Source of the DNA: an uncultured Candidatus Melainabacteria bacterium
GTDB lineage: Bacteria > Cyanobacteriota > Vampirovibrionia > Gastranaerophilales > Gastranaerophilaceae
Assembly (NCBI GenBank): GCA_934754425.1
Contig: CAKVIN010000020.1
Coordinates: 1-41,861, forward strand
DNA length: 41,861 nucleotides
Direction: 5' to 3'
The notes beneath the pieces were generated by a model. That model worked only from the letters and a program-made list of their open reading frames with translations, searched no databases and was not told the origin of the DNA. Below are positions 8,208-18,037 of the stretch, piece after piece; positions within the stretch are counted from its first letter, which is position 1, and each line of letters opens with the position of its first letter. A program made the position numbers and the translations under genes.

Positions 8208-11200
8208 ATGGCAGGAAATTTATTCATAAAGCGTCCGAAGTTCGCAATAGTTATATCTTTGGCAATAATGTTAGCAGGTTTAATATCACTAACAACATTG
8301 CCGTTAGAAGAATATCCGTCAATTACTCCGCCGCAAGTTATTGTAAACGCTACATATAGCGGTGCGAGTTCTGATGTAATAGCTTCCACAATTGCCGCTC
8401 CGGTAGAATTACAACTTAACGGTATTGAAGATATGCTATACATGTCTTCTGAATCAAAAAACGGTTCATACCAACTTACAATATATTTTAACGTAGGTGC
8501 AGATCCTGATATGGCACTGGTTAACGTCCAAAACCAATTGCAGTTGGTTCAACCGAGATTACCGGAAGAAGTTAAGCGGTACGGTTTAACCGTAAAAAAA
8601 TCAACAGGTGGTGCCGGTTGTCTATATATAGCATTAACATCTCCAAATAAAACGTATAATTCGCTCTTTTTGGCGAACTATGCGACATTATATTTAAAAG
8701 ACGAATTAGCACGTACAAAAGGATGCGGTCAAGTTCAGGTTTTTGGAGCAGGCGATTATTCAATGCGAATTTGGCTAAAACCGGATAAAATGGCGAGTTT
8801 AGGAGTTTCAGCAAGTGATATTAATACTGCTATAACTACTCAAAACACACAATCACCTGCCGGAAACATTGGTGTTGAACCAATGGAAAATCCTCAGGTT
8901 ATGAAATTTACATTGAGAACAAAAGGACGTTTAAAAACAGTCGAAGAATTTGAGAATATTATTGTTAAATCAAATAGAGATGGTTCAAATGTAAAAATCA
9001 AAGATGTTGCTCGTGTAGAATTAGGTGCAGAAAATTATTCTTCCACCGTATCCGTTGGTGATAGTGATGTTGCAATTATTTCTATATCACAATTACCAGA
9101 TGCTAATACTATTGATTTAGTAAACCAAATTCAGAAAAAAATGAAAGTTATGAGTAAGAAATTCCCTAGTGATATTTCTTATACAACACAATACGATACA
9201 ACAGAATTTGTAAGAGAATCTATTCATGAAGTTATTAGTGCCATTGTTCTTGCAATTGCTTTAGTAAGTGCCGTAACTTATTTATTCTTAGGTACAGCAA
9301 GGGCTGCTTTTATTCCATTCTGTGCGATTCCTGTTTCTTTAATAGGTGTATTTATATTTATGGCAATGATGGGATTCTCCATAAATCTATTAATATTATT
9401 TGGTTTAGTACTGGCGGTCGGGCTGGTAGTTGATGATGCTATAGTAGTTCTGGAAAATACGCAAAGACATATTCAGGAGGGGAAATCACCAAAAGATGCG
9501 ACTGAAGTTACTATGCAAGAAGTTTTTGGTGCAGTAGTTGCAACTTCTTTAGTTTTGATGGCAGTATTTGTTCCGGTATCATTTATGACAGGTATTACAG
9601 GACAAATGTACAGACAATTTGCAGTATGTATTGCAACTTCAATCGGTTTATCAACGGTTGTTGCATTAACTCTTTCTCCGGCTCTTTGCTCTTTGATATT
9701 AAAATCAGGTGAAGAAAAGACCGATTTTGAATTTATTCAAAAATTTGAAAATTGGTTTAATGGTGTAAGAGATAAATATTTAGAAACAGTTAAATATTTC
9801 GTTGATTCTCCTAAAAAGACATTGAGAGTTTTGTTAGGTGTTGTGATATTCATTCTTCTTATGTTTAAAATCTGTCCGACAGGATTCTTACCTGATGAAG
9901 ACAGAGGTGCTTTGTTTGTAATGGTTCAATTACAAGATGGTGCAACATTAACAAGAACAGCAAATGTTGTTCATAAAATGGCAAGAGAGTTTGCGGATAT
10001 TCCAGGGGTTGTTTCTGTAATGCAAATTAATGGTATGAAGGGTGAAAATTCAGCTTTCATGATTTTGAAATTAGAACCTTGGTCAAAAAGAAAAAATGCT
10101 AAATTATCAATAAAAAATATAACATCACAAGCAAATGCTATTACTTCAAAATATCCGGAAGCTACGTCTTTCGTATCTCAACCGCCTGCAATTTCCGGCA
10201 TGGGTATGTACGGTGGTTTTGAATATCAACTTCTTGATAAAGGTGATAGAACGTCTGAAGAATTGTTTGACCAAGTACAATCTTTGTTGAGAGTTGCAAG
10301 ACAAGATTCTGCTTTTTCAAGTTTATATTCTTCATACACAGCTTCACTTCCACAAGTAGTAGTGAAAATTGAAGAAGAAAAAGCTCTTGCACAAGGTGTT
10401 TCTATTTCAGAAATTTATAGTACTTTAGCAGCACAATTTGGCGCAACCTATGTTAATGACTTCAACAAATTTGGTAGAGTTTATCGTGTTTATATGCAAG
10501 CGGATGCTCCGTATCGTGAGACATTAGGTGATCTAAGTAAGATTTATGTAAGGAATAATTTAGGAAAAATGCTTCCTATTTCATCTGTAATTACTACAGA
10601 AAATATCGTTGGGCCATACATGTTATCAAGATTCAATATGTATCCTGCAATTACCGTAAACGGAAGCCCTGCAAATGGTGTAAGTTCTGGTACGGCTATG
10701 AAAATTATGTCAGAAATATCTGACAAAGTTTTACCAAAAGATATGGACTATGCTTGGTCAGGTACATCACTACAAGAACAAAAATCAGCCGGACAAATTG
10801 GCCCAATATTAGCAATGGCATTAACTTTTGTGTATTTATTCTTGGTTGCATTATATGAAAGCTGGACTTTGCCGGTTGCTGTATTATTGATTTCACCAAT
10901 CGCTTTATTGGGAGCTTTATTCTTTCAATATGTATCAGGTTTATCGCTTGATATTTATGCTCAGGTTGGTTTAGTAATGTTAATAGGTTTGAGTACAAAA
11001 CAAGCAATTTTGATTGTAGAGTTTGCAAAAGATGCTGTTGAAAAAGAGGGATTACATTATATAGATGCTGCAATGCAAGCCGCAAAACTACGTTTTAGAG
11101 CTGTTATGATGACAAATATTGCGTTCATTTTAGGTTTATTACCGCTTGTTTTTGCCAAAGGAGCCGGTGCAGGTAGCCGACACTCCATTGGTGTATCTGT

Positions 11201-11327
11201 TTTTGGCGGTATGATGGCTGTTGCATTTCTCGGTAGTATTCTTGTTCCGGCATTTTATGTTATGACAAATGTTATGAAAGAAAAATTTGCCAAATTTATA
11301 CATAGTTTGAGGAATAAAAAGCAATGA
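8208..11327 (+). CDS. RND multidrug efflux permease (HAE1/AcrB family)
   Basis: Proton-driven inner-membrane transporter that exports drugs, bile salts or lipids through the adaptor and TolC. Its 1039 residues match the AcrB family length of about 1030-1050. Two repeats of membrane helices and large periplasmic loops are visible. D409-D410 in GLVVDDAIVVLEN match the AcrB proton-relay aspartates, and the Lys in GLSTKQAILIVEFAKD matches the essential TM10 lysine, so the pump should be active. It starts 10 bases after the adaptor and overlaps the TolC gene by four bases. Confidence 0.95.
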   Translation: MAGNLFIKRPKFAIVISLAIMLAGLISLTTLPLEEYPSITPPQVIVNATYSGASSDVIASTIAAPVELQLNGIEDMLYMSSESKNGSYQLTIYFNVGADPDMALVNVQNQLQLVQPRLPEEVKRYGLTVKKSTGGAGCLYIALTSPNKTYNSLFLANYATLYLKDELARTKGCGQVQVFGAGDYSMRIWLKPDKMASLGVSASDINTAITTQNTQSPAGNIGVEPMENPQVMKFTLRTKGRLKTVEEFENIIVKSNRDGSNVKIKDVARVELGAENYSSTVSVGDSDVAIISISQLPDANTIDLVNQIQKKMKVMSKKFPSDISYTTQYDTTEFVRESIHEVISAIVLAIALVSAVTYLFLGTARAAFIPFCAIPVSLIGVFIFMAMMGFSINLLILFGLVLAVGLVVDDAIVVLENTQRHIQEGKSPKDATEVTMQEVFGAVVATSLVLMAVFVPVSFMTGITGQMYRQFAVCIATSIGLSTVVALTLSPALCSLILKSGEEKTDFEFIQKFENWFNGVRDKYLETVKYFVDSPKKTLRVLLGVVIFILLMFKICPTGFLPDEDRGALFVMVQLQDGATLTRTANVVHKMAREFADIPGVVSVMQINGMKGENSAFMILKLEPWSKRKNAKLSIKNITSQANAITSKYPEATSFVSQPPAISGMGMYGGFEYQLLDKGDRTSEELFDQVQSLLRVARQDSAFSSLYSSYTASLPQVVVKIEEEKALAQGVSISEIYSTLAAQFGATYVNDFNKFGRVYRVYMQADAPYRETLGDLSKIYVRNNLGKMLPISSVITTENIVGPYMLSRFNMYPAITVNGSPANGVSSGTAMKIMSEISDKVLPKDMDYAWSGTSLQEQKSAGQIGPILAMALTFVYLFLVALYESWTLPVAVLLISPIALLGALFFQYVSGLSLDIYAQVGLVMLIGLSTKQAILIVEFAKDAVEKEGLHYIDAAMQAAKLRFRAVMMTNIAFILGLLPLVFAKGAGAGSRHSIGVSVFGGMMAVAFLGSILVPAFYVMTNVMKEKFAKFIHSLRNKKQ

Positions 11328-12778
11328 AAAAACTTTTTATAGTATTAATAATTAGTATATTAGCGTTCCAAACTTCTTGTCAGGCAGCTTTTTGGCATAA
11401 GGATAACGGTTTGGGTAATGAAATAAAAAAAGAGGAATATCCTGATAGCAAGGATGTTGAACCTAAAAATACAACGGAAGAACCTACTATGATTCAAGGT
11501 GGAGTTGAAAATACTCCTGATATTACCTTAGAAGAATGTTTGCGCTATGCACTTGGTAATAATCCGAGAATTCAAGCTGCGATGCAAGATGTGTTTGCTT
11601 CAGATGCCAGAATAAGACAGGCATGGTCTGCTTATTTCCCACAATTCGGATGGCAAACCGGATATACCAAAATTAAGCAATTACAGTTGTCTGATGCATT
11701 GGGTCGTAACTTGGTATTCAATTACTGGGTATTAGGACAAATTAGTGCTTCTCAAATGCTTTATGACTTTGGTGTAACGCAAAACCAAGTAACAATAAGA
11801 AAATTAGATAATCAAGGGTATAAAATCACATTAACTGGAACTGTTAATGACGTTATTTGTGAAGTTAAAAAAGCTTATTATAATCTTCAATATTCTATAG
11901 AAGCAAAAAAAGTTGCAGAAGATATGGTTGCTAAGTATGCAGCATTCTATGATCAAGCAAAAGCTTTTTATAAAGTCGGGACAAAACCAAAGGTTGATGT
12001 AACGATAGCGGAAGTTAATTTAAGTAACGCAAAGCTTAATTTAATACAGGCTGAAAATGCTGTTGATATTGCTATGGCAAAATTGAATAACACAATGGGG
12101 TTACCATATTCTAACAAATATAAAATAAATGATAGTTTAAGATACGATAGCTGTGACATAACTCTTGATAAAGCAGTTAAGACTGCGCAAGAATCAAGAC
12201 CGGAATTTCAATTAGCAGAAGTTAAGGTTGAAGAAGCCAGACAGAATGTAAAATTAGTGAAAAAATCATATTTCCCACAAATTACGATAGAAGGTCAATA
12301 TCAGATTGGTGGTATGCATCCGACAAGTAATTATGGTTACAATTATGGCGGATATATCAGTTTCCCTACGATTAACGGAATGTTGATAAAAAATGAAATT
12401 AGAGAAGCAAAAGCTTTGTATTCAAAAGAACAAGCTAATGCTATTAATACTAAAAATAATATTTATTATGAAATTCAAGAATCTTATTATTCATTAACAG
12501 AAAAGAAAAACAAAATTCCTGTAGCTTTTCTCGGGCTTAAACAAGCAAAAGAAAATTATGAATTATCATATGGCAGATATCACGTCGGTGTAGGTAATCC
12601 GATTGAATTAAAAGAGGCACAAGTTCAATATCAAAACGCAATGTTGGTTTATTATCAAACTTTGTATGATTATAATGCTGCTAAAGCAACTTTGGAAAAA
12701 TCCATCGGACGTAATATTGCAGATGGCGAAGTTGAATTAAAACAAACCGGTGCAAAAAAAAATAAGATAAAGTCATAA
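11324..12778 (+). CDS. TolC-family outer-membrane efflux protein
   Basis: Outer-membrane channel completing the RND pump. The 484 residues start with a signal peptide (LFIVLIISILAFQTSCQA, likely cut after QA). Two OEP repeats follow: ITLEECLRYAL-like helix starts near residue 66 and a second one near 265. Long helices with AKAFYKVGTKPKVDV and ENYELSYGRYHVGVGNPIEL are typical. The Cys in the signal region does not fit a lipobox well. The ATG overlaps the permease stop as ATGA, so the two are translationally coupled. Confidence 0.92.
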   Translation: MKKLFIVLIISILAFQTSCQAAFWHKDNGLGNEIKKEEYPDSKDVEPKNTTEEPTMIQGGVENTPDITLEECLRYALGNNPRIQAAMQDVFASDARIRQAWSAYFPQFGWQTGYTKIKQLQLSDALGRNLVFNYWVLGQISASQMLYDFGVTQNQVTIRKLDNQGYKITLTGTVNDVICEVKKAYYNLQYSIEAKKVAEDMVAKYAAFYDQAKAFYKVGTKPKVDVTIAEVNLSNAKLNLIQAENAVDIAMAKLNNTMGLPYSNKYKINDSLRYDSCDITLDKAVKTAQESRPEFQLAEVKVEEARQNVKLVKKSYFPQITIEGQYQIGGMHPTSNYGYNYGGYISFPTINGMLIKNEIREAKALYSKEQANAINTKNNIYYEIQESYYSLTEKKNKIPVAFLGLKQAKENYELSYGRYHVGVGNPIELKEAQVQYQNAMLVYYQTLYDYNAAKATLEKSIGRNIADGEVELKQTGAKKNKIKS

Positions 12779-12856
12779 TTTTTATATTATTTTGTTCTCC
12801 ATTTTTTATTTGTGAGATAATTAAGAAGTATTGATACATAAAGGAAGGATATAATT

Positions 12857-14335
12857 ATGTCAGAAGTAAGAGTAAGAATTGCTCCGTCACCAAGTGGTAA
12901 TTTGCACATTGGTACAGCAAGAACAGCTTTATTTAATTATTTATTTGCAAAAAAAAATCACGGTAAATTTATCTTAAGAATTGAAGACACCGATGCAGAA
13001 AGAACCAGTCAAGCTTATGTAGATAATATTTTTGACAGCTTAAAAGCATTGGGTTTAAATTGGGACGAAGGCCCTGATGTAGGCGGTGAATACGGCCCTT
13101 ATACTCAATCTCAAAGATTTGATATTTATCCAAAATATATCCAAAAACTTCTTGATGAAGGTTTTGCTTATGAATGTTTCTGCACTCCAGAAGAATTGGA
13201 AGCAGAAAAAGAAGAAGCAACTAAAAATAAACAAGCTTATGTTTATTCTAAAAAATGCGAAAACTTAACAGAAGAAGAAAAAGCAAAATTGAGAGCAGAA
13301 GGTAGAAAACCTGCTATCAGATTTAATGTTGCAAAAGCTCAAAAAGCTTTCCATGACACTTCTATATTGGAATTTGATGACCTTGTAAAAGGCAAACTCC
13401 ACATGGATACAAACCTTATTGGCGACTTTGTTATTATGAAATCAAATGGAGCTCCAACTTATAACTATGCGGTTGTTATTGATGATGCTTTGATGAAAAT
13501 TTCTCATGTAATCAGAGGTGAAGACCATATTTCTAATACTTATAAACAAATTTTGATATTTGAAGCTCTAGGTTTTGAAGTTCCAAGATTTGGTCACTTG
13601 GGTATGATATTAGCACCTGATAGAAGTAAACTTTCAAAAAGACATGGTGCAACAGCTGTTTCAGATTTCGTAGAACAAGGTTATTTGACAGAAGCTCTTG
13701 TAAACTTCGTTGCTCTATTGGGTTGGGCACCTTCTGACGGAGAAGAAATTAAGCCTGTTGATAAGATTGCGGAAGATTTTAGAATTGGTGAAATTTCATC
13801 TTCTAACTCAATATTTGAATACGATAAATTAAAATGGATGAATAGCCACTATATCAAAATGCTTCCAAAAGAAGAATTGAGAACAAAGCTTAAAAAATAT
13901 TTGACTAAATATGATTTGAGCGAACTTACTGAAGAACAATTCAACAGAATGATTGATATTACATATGAACCATTAACATTGTTATCAGATATTACAGATG
14001 CTGTTGCTTATTTCTTTGGTGGAGATAAAGTAGAGATTGATGAAAAAGCTCAAGCTGAATTAGATTCAGAACTTTCTCAAGATGTTCTTAAGACTTTTGT
14101 AAATGAAGCTGAAAATTGGGAATGGACAGAAGAAAATCTTCATGACAAATTGGCTGATTTTAGAACTAAGTTTAAAGAAGAAAAAGGTTACAAACCTAAA
14201 TTTACTATGTGGGCAATAAGAGCTGCTGTTACAGGTAGATTATGCGGTGCAGATATGGTTGCAACTCTTGCTATTATTGGTAAAGAAAATTCTTTAAAAA
14301 GAGCAAAAGCAGCTATCAAAACATTAACAGTATAG
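12857..14335 (+). CDS. gltX: glutamyl-tRNA synthetase
   Basis: Class I aminoacyl-tRNA synthetase charging tRNA-Glu in the cytoplasm. The 492-residue length is normal. PSPSGNLHIGTART (about 10-23) holds the HIGH motif, and DRSKLSKRHGA (about 253-263) is the KMSKS-type loop. FNYLFAKKNHGKFILRIEDTD and WDEGPDVGGEYGPYTQSQR are standard for bacterial GluRS. AAGGAAGG lies before the ATG, and a strong terminator follows. It may be non-discriminating if the genome lacks GlnRS; that cannot be judged here. Confidence 0.97.
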   Translation: MSEVRVRIAPSPSGNLHIGTARTALFNYLFAKKNHGKFILRIEDTDAERTSQAYVDNIFDSLKALGLNWDEGPDVGGEYGPYTQSQRFDIYPKYIQKLLDEGFAYECFCTPEELEAEKEEATKNKQAYVYSKKCENLTEEEKAKLRAEGRKPAIRFNVAKAQKAFHDTSILEFDDLVKGKLHMDTNLIGDFVIMKSNGAPTYNYAVVIDDALMKISHVIRGEDHISNTYKQILIFEALGFEVPRFGHLGMILAPDRSKLSKRHGATAVSDFVEQGYLTEALVNFVALLGWAPSDGEEIKPVDKIAEDFRIGEISSSNSIFEYDKLKWMNSHYIKMLPKEELRTKLKKYLTKYDLSELTEEQFNRMIDITYEPLTLLSDITDAVAYFFGGDKVEIDEKAQAELDSELSQDVLKTFVNEAENWEWTEENLHDKLADFRTKFKEEKGYKPKFTMWAIRAAVTGRLCGADMVATLAIIGKENSLKRAKAAIKTLTV

Positions 14336-14355
14336 TTTGTGAAAAAATAAATCTA

Positions 14356-14393
14356 AAAAACAGGATGTGGTTATATAATCACATCCTGTTTTT
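14356..14393 (+). terminator. terminator after gltX
   Basis: A perfect 14-bp stem (14356-14369 with 14380-14393, core CAGGATGTG) has a 10-base A/T loop. The right arm ends in a T run. It lies 20 bases after the gltX stop codon. Confidence 0.85.
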
Positions 14394-14431
14394 GTGTATA
14401 ATAAATTGAGAATGTTTTTAAGGAGAGAATT

Positions 14432-15760
14432 TTGTTAAAAAGAATTTGTCTATCGTTAATATTATTTTCTACACTCCAAGCATATAGCTATGAGTTGATT
14501 TTACCAAAACAAAAAAACAGTGTTACAAATTCTAATTACGCTCATTTTGTAGGTAAAGCGCAAAACTCCGAATCAATTATGATAAATGGTGAAAGAGTGT
14601 TTCCTGTTTCTAACGGGGCATTTACGCATTCTGTAAAATTAAAAGAAGGAGAAAACAGAGTTTTAATCCGTTCTAACTATAGTACGCAAATTTACAGATT
14701 TAATAAAAAAACTCCAACAAATATAAAAGCGGCTGAATTAAAAGAATTTGAAGTTAAACCAATGTTGGTAAAGCAAGATAATACACCATTAAGAAGCACT
14801 CCTATTGATGCCGGCTTGAACAGAATTGCACATTTATTTAAAGATACGACTGTTTTAATTAATGGCGAAAAAGGTGAATTTTATCGTGTATTTTTGGCTA
14901 AAGATAAAATTGCTTGGATAGCAAAAAAGGATTTGAAAGATTCATGTGATGAAAATTCGGTTGGTACTTTTATTAATATGGACAGTCAAAAGTTTAAGAA
15001 TGCTACAGTGCAAACAATTTCTTTCACAAAAAATTTACCTTATACAGTAGAAGTTAAAGATAAAGAGATTTTGTTCAAAATTTATAATCCGGAATTTTCA
15101 ACTTCTTCCGTGTACACTTTAAATATTCCAAAACCTGAAAAATATTTTTATCATGTATCGCTAGAGGATGGTCAATATATATTTAAAGTTTGTGAGTTAA
15201 CAAAAAACTTAGAAGACCTTACTGTTGTTATTGATGCCGGACACGGCGGTTCTGAAAAAGGTGCTATCGGATGTTTAGGTGACAAGGAAAAAGATATTAA
15301 TCTAAAAATTGCTTTAGAGTTACAACAACAATTGCAAAATCATAATATAAATGTTATTTTGACTCGTGAGTGTGATGGTAATATATCTTTGAATGATAGA
15401 GTAAAGTTAGCAAAAGAAAATAATACCGATATTTTTATTAGCATTCATCATAATTCCATTGGTGATGTAAAATTTAATTCTTTTAAACATAAAGGGACAA
15501 GCGTTTATTATTTTAATCCTAATTCAAAACGATTTGCAGAAGTTGTAGAAAAAAATATAACAAAGTTTGCCGGTACTCACAAGGATGGAGTTAAAACCGC
15601 AAGTTTTGCAGTTATCAGGCCGGTAGATTATATTGGAGTATTGGTAGAAACTTCTTATATGATAAATCCTTCCGATTCAGTTTTATACAATACATCTTCT
15701 TATTCGCAAAATGTTGCAAATGGAATTGTAGCCAGTATTATAGAATTTGTTGAAAAGTAA
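14432..15760 (+). CDS. N-acetylmuramoyl-L-alanine amidase (Amidase_3)
   Basis: Zinc hydrolase that cuts the lactyl-amide bond between peptidoglycan glycan and stem peptide. The 442 residues comprise a signal peptide (about 1-20) and a beta-rich domain with a hydrophobic Gly/Asn pattern (about 25-95). An SH3-like segment follows at about 115-170, then the catalytic domain from about residue 264. Zinc ligands are visible as DAGHGG (His), KEKDINL (Glu) and IHHN (His), with the catalytic Glu in VETSYM. Translation starts at TTG, with AAGGAG six bases before it. It sits alone between gltX and the ABC exporter. Confidence 0.92.
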   Translation: MLKRICLSLILFSTLQAYSYELILPKQKNSVTNSNYAHFVGKAQNSESIMINGERVFPVSNGAFTHSVKLKEGENRVLIRSNYSTQIYRFNKKTPTNIKAAELKEFEVKPMLVKQDNTPLRSTPIDAGLNRIAHLFKDTTVLINGEKGEFYRVFLAKDKIAWIAKKDLKDSCDENSVGTFINMDSQKFKNATVQTISFTKNLPYTVEVKDKEILFKIYNPEFSTSSVYTLNIPKPEKYFYHVSLEDGQYIFKVCELTKNLEDLTVVIDAGHGGSEKGAIGCLGDKEKDINLKIALELQQQLQNHNINVILTRECDGNISLNDRVKLAKENNTDIFISIHHNSIGDVKFNSFKHKGTSVYYFNPNSKRFAEVVEKNITKFAGTHKDGVKTASFAVIRPVDYIGVLVETSYMINPSDSVLYNTSSYSQNVANGIVASIIEFVEK

Positions 15761-15799
15761 TTAAAAAGGATAAAAGCGCTTATTTTTGTAACAAAGTTT

Positions 15800-15827
15800 T
15801 TGCACTTGTGTATTTAGATGGTACAAT
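15800..15827 (+). promoter_or_regulatory. putative promoter of the ABC exporter gene
   Basis: TTGCAC (15800-15805), a 16-base spacer, and TACAAT (15822-15827) form a good sigma-70 match about 36 bases before the ATG at 15864. Confidence 0.55.
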
Positions 15828-15863
15828 GGTCTAAGTAATGGAGTATGAGAGGGATTATTTATA

Positions 15864-17687
15864 ATGAAATTAAGTAGCACATCAGCACAAAATTCCTTTA
15901 AATATGGTTGGTTATTGTCACGTATTTTTCCATATATTAAGCCATATTTATTCAGAATTATTTGTGGTTTTTTAGTTGCAATTCCATTAGGTTTATTAGA
16001 TGGAGTTACAGCGTTTGCATTAAAACCTTATCTTGATTATGTAGTAGGGAAACAAGATTGGGTCTTCCATGTTTTAGGACATGAATTTACGTTAACTTGG
16101 CAGCTTTTTGCATTCATTATTCCGTTCGGAGTAATTCTTTTTGCGGCTTTTCAAGGTGTTTTAAGATATTTGAATGATTATATCTCTGCTTGGACAAGTC
16201 AAAGAATTACAAACGATGTAAAAATGGATTTGTTTCATAGATTAATATACATGGATACACAATTTTTTGATGAAAATCCATCAGGTATTGTTATTTCCAG
16301 ATACATGAACGACCCGCAAACTGCATCATCTGGCATTGTCGATCAAATTAAAACAATTACAACCAGCTTGTTTGGTGCATTAGGTTTAGTTGCAGTAATG
16401 CTTTACAGCTCTTGGAAACTTGCTGTAATCGGCGTTCTTGTTCTATGCGTAGCGTTTGTTCCGGTTGCTTTGATTAGAAAACGTATTAAATCCGCTTCTA
16501 ATAAAAATATGGTAATCGGCGGTAACATAACTACAAATATCAACGAAACTTATAATGGCAACAAAGTTATGGCTGCATATGAGCTTCAAGAAAGACAAGA
16601 AAAATATTTTAGAAATCAAATTTGGGAATCATTTAATGTTAACATGTCATTAACAAAGCGTTCTGCTTGGATGAGCCCTCTTATGTATGTAATTGCATCT
16701 TGCGGTATTGCCGGAGTTCTAGCTTACGGAACACATTTAATAACATCCGGACAAATGACAGCCGGTGCATTCGCATCTTTTGTAACTTCTTTGTTATTAC
16801 TATACAAACCGGTAAAAACTTTAGGCAATACTCTTACTAATATTCAAAACATTTTTGTTGCAATGGGTAGGGTTTTTGAACTATTTGATTTAAAATCCAA
16901 TATATTTGATAAAAAAGATGCAATTACATTGAAAGGTTTAGATAACAAAATTGAATTTAAAAATGTCTATTTTGAATACACAGAAAATCATCCTGTATTG
17001 AAAGATTTGTCATTAAATGTTAATAAAAATGAAACATTGGCAATCGTTGGTAATTCAGGAGGAGGAAAATCCACTTTAGTTAATTTAATACCAAGATTCT
17101 ATGATATAAAATCAGGTTCTATAACAATAGATGGTATTGATATAAGAGATTTAAGCTTACATTCATTAAGAAGCAATATAGCAATCGTATTTCAAGATAA
17201 CTTCTTATTTTCCGGCTCTATCAGAGAAAATATTTTGATGGGAAATCCAAATGCAACTGAAGACGAGCTTATGCAAGCAATAGAATCTGCGCATCTGCAA
17301 GAAATGATTGATGAGTTACCGGAAGGCTTAGATACAATTTTAGGTGAACGTGGTATGACTTTATCAGGAGGACAAAGACAACGTGTCGCAATCGCTAGAG
17401 CAATGATAAAAAATACTCCGATTGTCATTCTGGATGAAGCAACTTCTGCACTTGATAACAAATCAGAAGCAGTTGTTCAAAAAGCATTAGATAACTTAAT
17501 CAAAAATAAAACAGTATTTGTTATTGCTCACAGATTATCTACCATCAAAAACGCTGATAGAATAGCTGTTATTAATGAAGGTGAACTCGTAGAATTGGGT
17601 AATCACGAACAATTAATGAATATCGAAAACGGTCAATACCGTGCTTTATATGAAATGCAGTTCAAAAAACAAGAAGCAACAGCTTAG
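15864..17687 (+). CDS. MsbA-like ABC exporter
   Basis: A half-size ABC exporter of 607 residues that would act as a homodimer in the inner membrane. The transmembrane domain (about 20-345, six helices) is followed by the ATPase. Walker A is GNSGGGKST near residue 396, the signature is LSGGQRQR, and Walker B is IVILDEATSALD, with the switch His in IAHRLST. Similarity is to MsbA/lipid A or polysaccharide flippases, which would fit the envelope context, but multidrug exporters look alike. GAGAGGG precedes the ATG. It has its own promoter and a hairpin downstream. Confidence 0.9.
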   Translation: MKLSSTSAQNSFKYGWLLSRIFPYIKPYLFRIICGFLVAIPLGLLDGVTAFALKPYLDYVVGKQDWVFHVLGHEFTLTWQLFAFIIPFGVILFAAFQGVLRYLNDYISAWTSQRITNDVKMDLFHRLIYMDTQFFDENPSGIVISRYMNDPQTASSGIVDQIKTITTSLFGALGLVAVMLYSSWKLAVIGVLVLCVAFVPVALIRKRIKSASNKNMVIGGNITTNINETYNGNKVMAAYELQERQEKYFRNQIWESFNVNMSLTKRSAWMSPLMYVIASCGIAGVLAYGTHLITSGQMTAGAFASFVTSLLLLYKPVKTLGNTLTNIQNIFVAMGRVFELFDLKSNIFDKKDAITLKGLDNKIEFKNVYFEYTENHPVLKDLSLNVNKNETLAIVGNSGGGKSTLVNLIPRFYDIKSGSITIDGIDIRDLSLHSLRSNIAIVFQDNFLFSGSIRENILMGNPNATEDELMQAIESAHLQEMIDELPEGLDTILGERGMTLSGGQRQRVAIARAMIKNTPIVILDEATSALDNKSEAVVQKALDNLIKNKTVFVIAHRLSTIKNADRIAVINEGELVELGNHEQLMNIENGQYRALYEMQFKKQEATA

Positions 17688-17717
17688 ATTTTTGATTATT
17701 CTAAAAATAAATTATTT

Positions 17718-17747
17718 AAAAGAGTTGTACATTTGTATAACTCTTTT
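17718..17747 (+). terminator. terminator after the ABC exporter gene
   Basis: A 13-bp stem with one G-U pair (17718-17730 with 17735-17747, AAAAGAGTT/AACTCTTTT) has a four-base loop and a short A/T tail, 30 bases after the stop codon. Confidence 0.7.
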
Positions 17748-17829
17748 ATTATTCCTAGAAAAAGAATAAGTGTATTTGATACCATTAATAATTATTCATA
17801 ATTTCTTGATATTATTACATTTAAACCAC

Positions 17830-17858
17830 TTGAAGAAATATTAAGTGTATGTTATAAT
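17830..17858 (+). promoter_or_regulatory. strong promoter of the phosphodiester glycosidase gene
   Basis: TTGAAG (17830-17835), a 17-base spacer and TATAAT (17853-17858) preceded by TGT, an extended -10. It is one of the best promoter matches in the window. Initiation near 17865 leaves a leader of about 170 bases. Confidence 0.7.
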
Positions 17859-17864
17859 AAGAAT

Positions 17865-18037
17865 AGAAAGAGGATAAATCTTTCAAAACCGTCAAGGTCG
17901 ACGGAGAAAGGCATGGTAAATCGATCGTGGAAATTTGATTGCAGCCAAATACTTATTCCAAAAAGTTTACCCCCTTTGGAGTGTTATAGCCCCACACCAC
18001 TCTTTAATAAAAAAGGTATCTGTTACTTAAGAACATA
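17865..18037 (+). promoter_or_regulatory. long structured 5' leader, possible riboswitch
   Basis: This region is clearly less A/T rich than other spacers. It can form CCGTC/GACGG (17889-17893 with 17900-17904), CCAAA/TTTGG (about 17958-17979) and GAGTG/CACTC (17979-17983 with 17998-18002, followed by TTTAATAAAAAA). I could not match it to any riboswitch consensus I know. A structured leader after such a strong promoter suggests regulation, but this is inference. Confidence 0.35.

Noticed and set aside
10705..11085. Long antisense frames inside the RND permease.
   Set aside because: They lack ribosome binding sites and protein-like composition and mirror a well-conserved coding region.
11324..11400. 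TolC homologue as a lipoprotein because of the Cys in the signal region.
   Set aside because: The residues before the Cys (FQTS) do not fit a lipobox, and a normal cleavage site after QA is present.
17865..18037. Identification of the leader as a c-di-GMP, c-di-AMP, glutamine or SRP-type RNA.
   Set aside because: Conserved core bases and pairing of those families could not be placed; only generic hairpins are present.
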